Assembly (NCBI RefSeq): GCF_026914185.1
Contig: NC_070563.1
Span: forward strand, 6,035,001 to 6,099,000
Source: Puccinia triticina
Taxonomy: Eukaryota; Basidiomycota; Pucciniomycetes; Pucciniales; Pucciniaceae
Length of the DNA: 64,000 nucleotides
Direction of reading: 5' to 3'
Shown: piece after piece, positions 34,860 to 46,169 of the stretch
Layout: every line of letters begins with the position of its first letter
How positions within the stretch are numbered: the first letter of the stretch is position 1
Position numbers and translations under genes: made by a program
The notes under the pieces: generated by a model
Seen by the model: the letters and a program-made list of their open reading frames with translations, nothing else
Database searches by the model: none
What the model was told of the DNA's origin: nothing

Positions 34860-35560
34860 TAATGTTCCTAGGATATAGTCTTGGTAATGTACCAACAGTG
34901 TTTAACATATCAGATAGCAGGAGCTACAGTTACGGGAGGTAAAAATAATGTAGCCAATGCTATTGATAGAATTTCTCAACACTGTTCAGGGAGGCCAGAT
35001 AAAGTGGTGGACCAAAAGCTTTATAAAAGCTTTGCTCAGAGGGATTTCTAATAATAGCACATAATAAAATCAAAAGTAGACTGGGTAATATGGGGGTTCA
35101 CAAGTGAATTTTATGAAACTTTGGAGCTAAATTCAAGGCCTTTATGAACAAAATTTCAAAATTTTGGTAAAATTCACAACAGCACTTTATCCTGGTCAAT
35201 CAGTCCGATCTATCACTTTTTTTAAAAAAAAATGTTCATAAAAACACCTTAAAATGTGTCCTAAAGTTTTGCAAATTTCAGTTGCAAACCCCCCAATATA
35301 ACACCAGTTATTGTAAACAAAAGGATCAATGAAAAATTTATCCCAGAGCTGTCAGGAACTCAGATCCAAAACATTAAATTTACACCAAGCAGAGGGATTC
35401 AGATTTGCCAAGCTAAGGGAGGTGCAAGACCTCTAACAATTGCATATTTTTGGGACAGGATTGTACAAGAAGCAATAAGGATCATTCTTAGAGCTATTTA
35501 CAAACCCCCTTTTCTCCAGAGTAGTCACTGTAGCCAGGAAAATGATTCCTGGAGTCACCA
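34860..35560 (+). pseudogene. nuclear copy of a mitochondrial group II intron maturase/reverse transcriptase (NUMT), interrupted by a MITE
   Basis: The plus strand from about 34905 reads GGKNNVANAIDRISQHCSGR and PDKVVDQKLYKSFAQRDF, then after a 1-nt frame slip IIAHNKIKSRLGNM. A 203-bp MITE (35092-35294) follows. Beyond it the frame continues as VNKRINEKFIPEL, GIQICQAKGGARPLTIAYFWDR and IVQEAIRIILRAIYKP. These are the N-terminal and RT-0/RT-1 blocks of LtrA-like maturases found in fungal cox1 introns. The frameshift, in-frame stops and inserted MITE show a dead copy, and its position among nuclear repeats argues for a NUMT. A nuclear group II element would be exceptional. Confidence 0.85.
35092..35294. 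mobile_element. MITE inserted in the maturase NUMT
   Basis: GGGGGTTCACAAGTGAATTTTATGAAACTTT pairs with the complement near 35270-35294 (CTAAAGTTTTGCAAATTTCAGTTGCAAACCCCCC). AATAT is present on both sides, which includes the TA expected for this family. It belongs with 34588-34790. Confidence 0.75.
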
Positions 35561-36042
35561 ACTTGTGGCATTTGGGGGTATCAAATATAAGAAATCCACA
35601 ATTAGAAACCAGTTAATTAGGCAAAAATAGAATTCTTGACCAGTGAATCCCAAAATGGGGTAGCTGAAGGACCAGCATGTTATAAAAATGGTGGTTTTTT
35701 TCAAACCCGTCAATTACATATTATTTTTCCTTGAAAGCTTGGACCCGAGAGATTTATGAAATTTTGTTTATCGCACTGAGTATGGGGTTGGAATGAGATA
35801 GGACGGGGTATTGTTTTTGGCAAAAACCAAATTGAGCTGTCAAATATCATGCAATGTGATTTAGCACGATGTTGACTGTCAAACCCGCCAATTGCCAATT
35901 GGCAACTATCCCATCCGATCCAAGTCACTCTCCCAACGCACCAAGCTGTAAGTCGTTTCTGCCCAGCATCTCATTCCGCCAACCGACCCATTTTGCTCGC
36001 CTATCATTCCATCGCAGTCCAAAATCCAAATTCACCTCACAA

Positions 36043-37183
36043 ATGGTTTACGTACCATACAATCCCCAAATCAAGGCAGTTGCGGTCAGAATGTCAATCG
36101 AAGGCCATCCACGAGACTTTATCCGAAGAACTCTAGGCCATCAAATCTCAAAACAGTCGTTCAATCGGTGGCTTCACATCTTTCAACAAACTAAATCAGT
36201 AATCCGCAATCCAGAGGAGTACGAGCTCCTTGGTCGCCCCAGAACAATGACCACCAAGGATGCGGCGTTCATGGTCCAGCTTGTGCGCGACGAACCTGGT
36301 CTATTCTTGGACGAGATACGTGAGCGGCTTTACGACTCGAGTGGGACTCTGCTCAGCATCAGTGCGGTTCACGAGAACCTGGTAAACCACTTATCAATAA
36401 CTTTGAAGAAGGCCGAGACCCTCAACTCCAAGAAATGCTTAGTGAAGAAGTTCAGATATGTGGAGAAAATGCGATTCTATCCCGCCAACTTCCTGGTTTT
36501 CACAGGTGAGCCCGCCCTTATCTCTTCCCTTTTCATGGCGTCACGGTGCTGAGCTGAAAGCTTTGAACTTCCAACAGATGAAAGTGCGATTTGCAAGCGC
36601 GACTTGCTTCGGACGCACGCACGCTCCAAACAAGGAACTCCGGCGGCTCGTTTTATCCAGCGTTCAAATCCTATCCGGCTCAGCATCCTCCCGGCGATTT
36701 CAATTAATGGTCTACTGGCTCTGACCGTCCGGGAAGATACTTTCAACGCTCGGAAGTTTGAGCATTTCTTAAAATGGGACCTGGTTAGTCCAATTTCAAT
36801 ACAGCAGTTTCAATCATCAAGGCTCCTGATTACTTTGACCGCCACCCTAGATTCCACAAATGAATCGCTTTCCTGCGCCCAACTCGGTTCTAGTCTGCGA
36901 TAATGCGAAGATTCACCGCAGCAATCGAGTTCGGGCAATCTGCAATGCGGCAGGCGTCCGGCTCATCTTCCTTCCAGCTTACTGCCCAGAGCTCAATCCA
37001 ATTGAGCTCTGTTTTGGCATCCTCAAGGGACAACTGCGCCGAACTCAGGCAATGTCATTAAGTGAACATCCTGAATGGGACATTCGACGTGCTTGCGCAC
37101 ACGTGATGACTGAGAATCTCTGTGGTAAGCTTTATCGACATGCCGGCTACACAGTTCCATCATTGAGGCACTATCCCCAGTAG
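36043..37183 (+). CDS. IS630/Tc1/mariner-type DDE transposase, 333 aa, apparently intact
   Basis: Exons 36043-36505, 36578-36783 and 36851-37183 join by GT-AG introns of 72 and 67 nt in phases 1 and 0. The first half is a helix-turn-helix DNA-binding region (LGHQISKQSFNRWLHIF; GRPRTMTTKDAAFMVQLV; LSISAVHENLV). The catalytic triad is complete: FTDES (D, split by intron 1), SVLVCDNAKIHRS (D) and LPAYCPELNPIELCFG (E). Start ATG 36043 (MVYVPYNPQ) is preceded by an A-rich context; an upstream in-frame extension to 35869 looks non-coding. All residues needed for activity are visible, so the element may be recently or currently mobile. Confidence 0.94.
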
Positions 37184-37329
37184 TTCCTTATTTTTGTGTT
37201 TTATTCATCTGGTCCTATATCTCTCTATCTCGTTGTCATGTAAACTATCAATCTGATTATGTCATGTATTGTGCAATCTAGTCAGTCTTGTCTCCAACGG
37301 AATGCAAGATATGATCGGTGAGATGTGAG

Positions 37330-37640
37330 AGTTATGTCTAGCTCTAGCGGTGAGGGTACGGTCTATGTCTAGGTATATGTCTAGGATATGTCTAGGTAAG
37401 TGTACGGTCCATGTGGTCAAATCGATATCGATCTACTCGCCATTCGAAAGACTAATGAGAACAATGGCATTGGTTACCAAGGCGCTGTTAGTTATGTCTA
37501 GCTGTAGCGGTGAGGGTACGGTCTATGTCTAGGTAAGTATACAGTCCATGTGGTCGCTGTGAGTTCTCGCCAATCGAAAGACTCATGAGAAAAATGACAT
37601 CGGTCACCAAGGCGCAGTGATATTTGTCGGTATATCTGCC
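37330..37640. repeat. two direct repeats upstream of accessory gene A
   Basis: A block of about 150-170 bp (GTTATGTCTAGCT.TAGCGGTGAGGGTACGGTCTATGTCTAGGTA ... CGAAAGACT.ATGAGAA ... ACCAAGGCGC) occurs twice, at about 37332-37490 and 37492-37615, with short internal repeats of TATGTCTAGG in the first copy. It lies between the transposase stop and the accessory A start and could be regulatory, but that is inference. Confidence 0.75.
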
Positions 37641-37759
37641 TGCCATCGTGGGTATGATTGAGCACCATAAAAGGAGCTGAGTGCTGGTATGATTTTCCCT
37701 TTCCCACTCGCTCATCCACCTCTTATTTCACTTCTCCTCCATCCATCACTCAATACAAA

Positions 37760-39095
37760 ATGAGCTCTTCTGACGAGTCGCAAAATATGTTTAAAGTACC
37801 ACGTCCATCGCCCCTCAACATTGACTACCTTTTCTACATGGAGGTCTCAAAAATATCTGGCATGATCAGTCCTACCCGCACACTCCTCCCGCATTCCAAA
37901 AACTGGACGAAAATCATTCCTGTTGCGGTTCTGGAACCTTTAGTCATAGACATCGTGTCTTTGACCTGGCCTAAGTTTCAAGAACAGGTCTTGACTCACT
38001 TGAAGTCGGGAGACCCAACCCATGATGTTTACCAACTTATACTTGACCTTCACGATAAGCGCAGGATCAAGTGGGTGGCGTCCATTACGAACCATAAGGA
38101 CCGCGTTGTAAGGGCTGAGATTGGCGGCGCTGCTGATTGGGTCAGCTTCTCAAATGCGGCGTATGAAAATTACCCCGGTTGTACCGACCTGGAGCTCGTG
38201 ATGGAGAACCCAAGCTGTGCAGCAGGAGATAAGGTAAGCTTCTGACCGTATGATTCTGCTTCATCAGTGTCAGTGTCCGCTCTCATAATCTGATAATGAT
38301 TTGATTTATTTACAGACCTTCGAGAGCATTAGCAAGACTCGCCTGAACGGAGTTGTAGACACCATCTTGAGCTATGCGTCGGCAGTCGGTCCTCAAGGGA
38401 TAACTATTGTTAATCCATTCGATTGGCGGCAAGTCATGCATGTGAAGAATGAACACCTCAGCGAATGGGCAGAAGGTGTCATCCACAACCACATTGGTGT
38501 CAGCGTCCGAGTCCCGCCTCCTACCAGCCATTTTGTTTGGGGCCTGGTCAATGATGCGCCGAAGAGTACCTCACATCCTGACAACTCACCTCCCGCTCAA
38601 ATCCGGCGGCTCAGCGGTCCCAAGCTACCAACTGACTCGGGCGATGAAGAAGAGATTGAGGTCCTCACGAGTTCATCCGCCATGGGTACGCGTGCGGTGG
38701 ATGAACAAATACCACCAGCGACTGGTCCACAACCGCCTCTGATCCCACAATCCGCGACGGTTGCGCCGCTAATTCCAATCCCACCAGCCTCCCCGCGATT
38801 AGAAAGCTACGAAATGGAGACTTACCTCCGGGCCGCTTTGATCGATCAAGGTGACACATACACACGCGGCCGCTTGATGAGCTTGGGCATCCACCACTGG
38901 GTTTTCTTCCGAACGTCAAGCGAGGCCGAGCTCATAGGTCTTGGCTTTCCAATTGGCGTCGCGCGAGCCTTAGTTGAAGGTGTTGGACGTCTTGAGCGGC
39001 ACGATGACCGAGAATATGATCACGAACAGGACTATGAATATATTGCGCAGCGTGGAAGACATGGAACGCCGGCTACCCCTTCCCCGCTGATATGA
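37760..39095 (+). CDS. transposon accessory protein A, 417 aa, with C-terminal SAM-like segment
   Basis: Exons 37760-38233 and 38316-39095 join in phase 0 with an 82-nt intron (GTAAGC...TACAG). The protein has an N-terminal globular part (RRIKWVASITNHKDRV and GAADWVSFSNAAYENYPG), then NPFDWRQVMHVKNEHLSEWAEGV, a disordered Pro/Ser linker, and an end of about 65 residues (YLRAALIDQGDTYTRGRLMS ... AELIGLGFPIGVARALVEGV) that reads like a sterile alpha motif. It aligns block by block with accessory protein B on the opposite strand. I do not know a named family. Lying between the TIRs with an intact frame, it is probably part of the element and may bind DNA or the transposase; that is inference. 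Confidence 0.8.
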
Positions 39096-39501
39096 CATGT
39101 ATTCCTATTTTTCATGTATTGCCTGTTTTTCCTCATGACCTCTGGGAATAGTCTTCCCGTATTCCAGTGTATTTCCACATAACCTCTGAGTATTCCCTCA
39201 CTGTTCCATGTTTCCATGTTTGTTTCTTTTTTATTTCTGTATTTTATTACACTCATGACTTCCAGGAATAGCACCAATCCATGTTACAACTTTCTTAAGT
39301 CCAAATCATTGGCTCCTGTGAGTTGAGAGAGAGAAGTCTGAGAGACGTCTGACATTGGAGAGAGAAATATAACCAGCAGAGACAATGTGTATGGACAACG
39401 TGTATGATGACATTGAAGAGAGACAGAGAACCAACCAACATAGACAAAACTCGCACACACGCTAGTACAGGATAGATAGACACACAAGCGAGTCGTACAA
39501 A

Positions 39502-41072
39502 TTATCTTCTAGCTAGATATTGATCGTATTTACTAACGTTATCAACCAAAGCTGTAACTACGCCTACCTTCAAGCCAAATTGACGGATCTCATTACGAGA
39601 GAGGGAAGATCCAGGGCGGAAGTACTTGTGGGAAATGATGTCGTTCTCTATGAGGATTTTGTGAACCATTGATACGTCTCTGAGTCGTAAAAACTGCAAG
39701 TACTCGAGAATCGGTGGATTCAAGTCGGGATTACTATCCGAAGACGGAGCTGGAGGAGTAGGAGGGGCAGGCGCGATGTGAGTGGATGGCTGCAATGATG
39801 ATGCCACATTGGCATTGGCCACCAATGATCCTACATTTGCTGCGATGGCCTCAACTATAAACTGTTGCAACGATAAATTGGATTGCAACGGTTGTGGTGG
39901 ATCGGCATCGGCTAGTTTGGTCTTCTTTGCTCCACGAATGCAGTAAGGTAGCAAACTTCTTGGGGGGGACGTCAAGTTAACTCCAGGCATATCGGGGTCA
40001 AGCTAAAAAGGCAGATAGATCAGTAAGAAATATACAGAAATAGACCAAACGTTCAAATAGCTCACAATACACATGGCCCATTCTTGACATGCATTCATTG
40101 TGACCACAACGTACTTGTTGGGATCCGACGGGTTGATGAAGACCGGCGTGTTCGTATCGTAATCTTTATTTAAAGCGCAGCCATTTAGAATCTTGCGCAT
40201 TTGAAAGTTAACATCGTTCCAGTCTTCCGGGTCGATTTCATCTTCCTCATCGTCCTCGTCAGTACCAGCCGCAGAACCATCGCTTTCGTCATCTCCCGCC
40301 GCCTTGCGCTTGAGAGCTCGGTTATCTTTGACCGCTTGTTGGTACTGGGCTCGTTTGGCCAAGAGGTCTGCTTGTACTCCGCGTTTGATAACCGTGGTTG
40401 GATTGGTCATGCGGAGTGTCAAGAAAGCCTCCGGGTTTTTGACTTTGGTGTTGAGAAACGCATTGATCCAAAGTTGATAGGAGTCGACATTGGTTATCTT
40501 GACCCAGTCGCATTTGAACCATCCCTTGACTCGGGGGATGCTCACGAACCAATTCAGTTCATGCTTCTTCTTATTCTTCCCGAGCACCTCAAGAACTAAA
40601 CTACCCGTGTTTGCAACCGCTTTATCACATCCCGACGCCACAAGTGATTGAAACTCCTCAAGTGTTGTTTTCCCCGGAATGATCGTCACATTAAAATCCA
40701 CTTCGGATGGAACTGGCATCCAATTCTTGATGTTTTTTTTGCCTCGTTTAGATACAAAGAGTTTGAACGAAGTCGTCACATCCATTTGAGTCGACTATAA
40801 CTCAACCATATGTACAATGATCAGTTACGAATCAATATCTTTCTTGTTAAAGGGTAAGAGGGAGGAGGGAAACTCACTGGCTGGGATGGTAAATCACTAC
40901 TCTTTTTCAAGGGCTGACGTCGGCTGTTCACCGGTAGCGGAGCTGGTGTATCAGGCAAGTCGGGTTCTTTGGATTTGTGTTGCCGAGCAGCAGGTGCAGC
41001 CATTTCTGATATTTCTGGCAAAGGTGATTCGCTGTTATCCGGTGGCGGAGCGGGAGGCATGATTTCCGTCAT
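39502..41072 (-). CDS. transposon accessory protein B, 474 aa, distant paralogue of A
   Basis: Exons 41072-40878, 40794-40066 and 40002-39502 join in phase 0 with introns of 83 and 63 nt. It begins with a Pro-rich tail (MPPAPPPDNS), followed by ELNWFVSIPRVKGWFKCDWV and VDSYQLWINAFLNTKVKNP, which match the IKWVASI and DWVSFSNAAYENYP blocks of protein A. A Lys/Asp/Glu-rich stretch (ALKRKAAGDDESDG, then an acidic run) follows, then NPSDPNKYVVVTMNACQEWAM, matching NPFDWRQVMHVKNEHLSEWAE. The C-terminus (VHKILIENDIISHKYFRPGS ... IRQFGLKVGVVTALVDNV) matches the SAM-like end of A. Transcribed towards gene A. The function is unknown; the acidic/basic centre suggests a nuclear protein. Confidence 0.82.
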
Positions 41073-41699
41073 AGTTGGCTGTGATTTGGTCGGGTTGTGG
41101 AGCTGGAGGATGATGATTTGGTTGGGTTTGCGGAGCTGGAGCGGATCGGGAGGATTTTGGATCGGGAGGATTTTGGTTGGGCGGATGGATGGGGCATGTC
41201 TGCGAGTGGCACCCGCGAGAAAGTAAGTGCAAGTGGCACCTGTCAGATAGTGAACAACAGGATTTGCAAATGAGTATGATACTCGTCAGAGTGTGTCATC
41301 CACCAGCTGCATACATTAGATTATGTCAAAAGGCAGAAACTGCGAGCTTTAAACGTGTATCTCCATGTTTTTTGGGAACAACAAAATTTCATAAATTTCT
41401 CGGGTCCAAGCTTTCTGGGAAAGACAATAATAGTGGATTTGGTCATATTTGATACCCCCTATTATTTGTTCCACTTGAGCAATCTTCATTTTTTGGAAAC
41501 TAATTATTAACAAGAGATGGATGGTGGTATATGAATTCTGAGTAGACCAAATTATAGAAGGATGATAAAAGTCTGGAAAGGTGTGGTTCAGCCTCAGGAC
41601 CTATATAAGAGAGGCTGGGGGTGGAGCTATTAGAAAGTTAAAAAAGCTTACAGCCTAATGGCACTTTCTGCTCCCCTATGAAGTTGTGGGATAATATGT

Positions 41700-41776
41700 G
41701 AGTCCCTCCCTGTGCCAGTCGGAGGGTTAGCTTTGCCGCCAGCCACAACTAACCTTCCACCAGGGGGGACTTGTGT
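41700..41776. repeat. inverted repeat of the CACAAGTCCC family
   Basis: GAGTCCCTCCCTG...GGCGGCAAAGC complement...CAGGGGGGACTTGTG form a hairpin with a GCTTTGCCGCC stem. It is a relative of 11868-11945. Confidence 0.45.
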
Positions 41777-41910
41777 TGAATGAGGGTTCCAGTGTTAATT
41801 GTATCCTATGTTTTTGGCGGTGAGCACAGCACTCTAGCTGGGCGGGCATGCTGTGTGACTTGCGATCTACGTATAAACTGGCTGCCACCAACAGGAAAAT
41901 GCATTAAATA

Positions 41911-42050
41911 AGGGGTTTCAAAGTAGACCCGCACAAGGCAAGGCAAGCCGGCATTCAACTCAAATGTTGAACATCGACTTGCAGTCTCCCTGCAAAACTG
42001 GGTTATGCAAAGTGACCTGCATGCACGCGCAGGTCTACTTTGAAACCCCC
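41911..42050. mobile_element. 140-bp TA-flanked MITE
   Basis: AGGGGTTTCAAAGTAGACC and GGTCTACTTTGAAACCCCC bound the element, with TA on both sides (41909-41910, 42051-42052). It has a stem-loop interior with CAAGGCAAGGCAAGCC and no coding capacity. Confidence 0.85.
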
Positions 42051-42376
42051 TAATATGTAGATGAACTGGCCCCGCCGGCATCAGTCTACATAAGACCCAA
42101 AGCCCAAAAATCTTGCCAGCCTGGGCAATACGTCTTGACATGCTGACAGTTCCCTTAAGACACATTACCCTCTGTTGTCAGGCCATGGTCACTTTGAAAA
42201 ATACACCGGAAGCCCAACTTGACTTCCACCTTTTTTTGAAAGCACCAACACAGGAATATCGATAAAAAGAAAGAGACTGAATTGGGTATATGTGTCAAAG
42301 GTAATTAAGTGGGAATAGTGATGGTGGATGGGATATTGGACCTGGAGCAAGTGGAAGAGGGATCGTAGTACATGCT

Positions 42377-45300
42377 TCACTTGCGTTTATTACTTGCTGC
42401 TACTTTTCCATCAACACTCAAGACCTACGAACCAGAAATCAGACAACCATCCAAACCCACAACCGTCAAACATGGAATCCATTGACAAGAATGGGAGATG
42501 AGAGTGAGAGGAGAACTGACGGCTGAAAAGGCCTCTTGGGGTATTTCAACTTTGCCAATACTCAACGACCTCAGCTTCTTTTTACCTTCTTTCTGTTTTT
42601 GTAGATGTTTCATCTACATACCCCACAAGCAAGATTAATACTCAGTGTATGTCCTAAAGATGACTGGACTGGAAAAAAAAAAAAAAAAAAACAAGAAAAA
42701 AAAACAAGGAAAGAATGTGCCCACCTTTCGTTCATAATGTCCCCCGTCTGGAAAGTTATAAAATAAATGAAAAAGATCAGCGGTGAAAATTCAATGGGAG
42801 ATGGTCTATGATTAGTCATAAATGGAAATCGTACATAAACCAGCGGTCACATCTTTCCTAACAGCCGTGATCCTGCAAGACGAAAAAAAGTGATTAGGAC
42901 CTGAGAAAAGAGAGTGACAGGGATCTGCATGAAGAGGGAGACACCTTTCACTAGCAATGATTTTAGAGCCGATTGCTGCTTGCAAGGCGATTTCGAACTG
43001 TTGTCTAGGGATGACAGATTTGAGACGGGAGAGGATAGCCTTAGCCTCTCTGAGCGCATGATCGCGATGGACGACGGTGGCGAAGGCGTCGATGGGCGAG
43101 CTCTTATTGACGACGATATCGACTCTGACGAGGTCGGCCTCGACAAAGCCTTCGTCGCCCTCGGGGGTCTCGTAGTCGAAGGTGGCATAGCCCGACGAGA
43201 GAGACTTCAGAGTGGAGTGGAAGGTAGTGACAATCTCGGAGAGCGGGATCTTGTATCGGATCTCCACCCATCGCTCGTCCCCTTCCAATACCACCTCGCC
43301 ATCCTTCTTCGTCTCTGACGAGGGCGCGGCGATGTACTCGAACGTCTGCTGGATCCCCCGATGAGACTATCATACACTTTGGTTAGCTGCTGCCCCTCAG
43401 ACCTCAAGGCTGCGGACATATTCACTCAACTGAACATAGCTCCATAACCGGTCCTGTGAATCGATCCGGTACAATAATCGTCCCATCAATGATTCGCTCA
43501 AAGACTTTGACGCCATCAGCCCGATTACGAACATTGGGGAAATCGATTGGCTTCTCGATCATCGAGGTCTTGCCCTTGCTGACAACTATCCAGATGCACG
43601 CCATTAAGAAAAATCAAAAGAAAAAGAATAAAAAGATGTTTGGGTCCATGTTTTTTACATATTTTATTATATGTTTTTTTTTATTTTCGATTGAAGCTCA
43701 GCAGGAAATGGACTGGATACGAACGTTGGAGTGGGACGAAGGGTCGAGTGATGATCACCTCGCTGGCATATTCATCATTCAACCTTTGCCGGAAAACGTC
43801 CATGTGCAGGGTGCCCAAAAACCCTAATCTACAACCGAGGAGAACAAAGCTTACATCAAATTTCCATCGTGCCAGAAATGAGATGAGCAGAGAGGGTAGA
43901 CGGACCTGAAACCTTGACCTAGGGCCACACTAGACTCCTTATTCACAGTCACGCTTCGATCATTCAGTACAAGCTATTGTATTCAAATTTGGTTCCCAAA
44001 AACTCATCAACCTCCGTTCGATTGTTGGATGTGTTGAAAGGTGAGGGAGGAAAAGTACTCGTTGGATAGCGTCGGCCAATCGGTCAAAAGCATTGCTGTC
44101 GATCGGATAAAGGCCGGCAAAAACCATCGATTGGCGGGTCTCGATGCTCCGATTAACCGGCTCGATTTCCGTCAATGGTGTTTTGGCGGCATAAAACGTG
44201 TCTCCTAGGATAGCTGTAGGGATCAAAAAAGATCGTGAATGTGTAGAACAGTCTATCGAGTCAAGTTTGGTTTGCTGATCATGCTTACCTTCCTTGGCAT
44301 TCTTCATCGCACAGGTCAGCCAGCCACATTGACCGGCATGCAGTCCTGATGGGAGGGAGAGCTGATGAGGGTGCATGATTCCACAGTCGGCAACTGAGAT
44401 ATTTGGCATACACAAAAAGAGTAGAAATGGATTGGTGAATGACTTGAAGAAATTGCAAGTCAATTGAATTCATGGATGTGCACCTTGAAAGGTCTTGCCG
44501 GTCTTGAAAGACTTGATTTTGTCGCCTAGAAGCGCGTAAGTTTAGCAGGATGGTCGCGGATCGTCCAGAGTGGAGGATTGGGGAGTGATACCTTTTTGGA
44601 TCCTGCCATCGGCGATCGAGACGAGGGAGACGACGCCCTGAAAATGATCGAACCAGGAATCGAAGACGAATGCGCGGAGGGGGCGATTTGGATCGGCGAC
44701 GGGCGGAGGCAGCTTAGCGACCAAGGCTTCCAACAAGTCCTCGACGCCCTGGCCGGTCTTGGCGCTGATTTTGATGATGTCTTCGTCGGGGCGCGAGTCG
44801 TCGAGCAATCGGCCGACTTGGAGCGCCACTTTCTCCGGCTCGGCGGAGGGCAAGTCGAGTTTGTTGAGCACCGGTAGGATCGTCAGTCGGCGTCTTCGGG
44901 CGGCTTGCAGGACGGCCAGAGTCTGGGCCTGGACACCTTGGGTCGCATCTACCAGCAGGATCGCCCCTTGTGTGGCTGACAATGAGCGCAGGACTTCGGT
45001 GGTGAAATCTACATGCCCGGGTGTGTCAATCAAGTTGAGTAGGTAGGTTATTCCTGATTGGGAGGTGTAGAACATGCTGTTCGTTCCATCATATTTCACA
45101 AAAAAGGGGGAGATAGGCCATCACTCTCTCTGGAGGCTCAACTTGATGACGCATGGGAGACACTGGTACGCACCTCACTGCAACCGCCTTGACAGTAATC
45201 CCTCGTTCACGCTCGACGGCCAGTTGATCGAGAACTTGTTGGTTCCTTGCCGGACCCTGGTTGGGATTGGCGTGGCCAGACGAAGATGACGCTGATGACA

Positions 45301-45626
45301 AAGGCTGCTGAGGAATGGTGCGGGTGAGTTCGAGGAGTCTGTCCGACAGGGTTGATTTGCCATGATCAATATCTGTTTTTTTTTGAACCAGCAAACCAGC
45401 ATTCATCAATTTTCTTTTCTTGAGTTGAGAGTGGGATGGATGAATACTGACGGGCGATGATGGAAAAGGAGCGAATAAGGTCAGGTGTGAAGCTGGATAG
45501 GTTGATGGGCGTGGATTGTTCGGCGGCGGCTGGTGGGGGTTTTGTTGCGTGGAATGTCCGGTACTGTTGGTAGCTTGTGCTTACTCGTATTCGTGGTCGT
45601 ATCGTTCTTGTGGTGGTTCTTATCAT
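42377..45626 (-). CDS. GUF1: mitochondrial elongation factor 4 homologue GUF1 (LepA GTPase), 701 aa, 14 exons
   Basis: GUF1/LepA is a ribosome-associated translational GTPase of the mitochondrial matrix. Exons: 45626-45452, 45372-45174, 45076-44592, 44525-44484, 44393-44289, 44213-44059, 43973-43906, 43828-43725, 43585-43431, 43366-42945, 42872-42841, 42747-42725, 42613-42521, 42424-42377. All phases agree (2106 nt, 702 codons). A presequence ([16 protein letters not shown]) leads into [20 protein letters not shown] (G1), [10 protein letters not shown] (switch I), [10 protein letters not shown] (G3) and LNKLDLP (G4). Later LepA blocks are [70 protein letters not shown], and the LepA-specific C-terminus [11 protein letters not shown] / [14 protein letters not shown] / [11 protein letters not shown]. 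Exons 11 and 12 are only 32 and 23 nt. The gene appears intact. Confidence 0.97.
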
Positions 45627-46169
45627 CTTCTGCTTTCCTGGCCTGGCTCGACGAAGAACGGCCGCATTGGAAAAGTTGGTCCGCCGTAAAGTGGGCCCTC
45701 AATTGTCACAGATCACCTCATCCGCATACATGTCACACACTGACACACAAGGCACAAACTTACTTACCACATTTGGCAAAACACCTTTGCAAAGACATAC
45801 ATAAATATGCCTTGAACTTGTGGTCTGATGGCTTCAGAATAAAGTATTCTTGGGGTTGCTTGTGAATGTGGAGGCGTTGGCGCGAATGACCAACATCCTA
45901 ACATCAGGGTTTCAAACCTCATGATTTGTGCTTGCAGGTCCAATTTGCAGGTCTCTTTTTCAGGAAAAATTTCCCTGCCAAGGTTGAACTGAAATATGGT
46001 CAAGTTTGAGACTGAGTGCCCATAAATTCTCCTGAAAATTTGTGTTTTCAGGACCTTGAGGCTTTTGACAGTATTCAAACTTGGGCTTGTGATCCCCCCA
46101 CCCCCTAAATAGGAAATCCTCATGGGGAAAATTAAACTGGAGAGATGAAGAAATAATTAATGCAACTTA
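45627..46169. other. 5' flank of GUF1, no further gene seen
   Basis: Short frames only. The segment up to about 45800 is the probable GUF1 promoter; a CA-rich stretch (CACACACTGACACACAAGGCACA) lies near 45730. Confidence 0.4.

Larger units (their letters stand above)
35574..41459. mobile_element. 5.9-kb autonomous-looking TIR transposon with a DDE transposase and two accessory genes
   Basis: The ends are GGGGGTATCAAATATAAGAAATCCAC at 35574 and GTGGATTT.GTCATATTTGATACCCCC ending at 41459. A second inverted pair lies further in (AAAGCTTGGACCCGAGA.ATTTATGAAATTTTGTT at about 35737 and its complement ending about 41421). TA follows the right end; the left end is preceded by TT. Inside are three genes with intact frames: transposase (36043-37183, +), accessory A (37760-39095, +) and accessory B (39502-41072, -), the last two convergent. 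The 176-bp MITE at 31291 is its deletion derivative, which independently confirms both ends. The GC content of the interior is visibly higher than that of the surrounding AT-rich relics. Confidence 0.85.
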
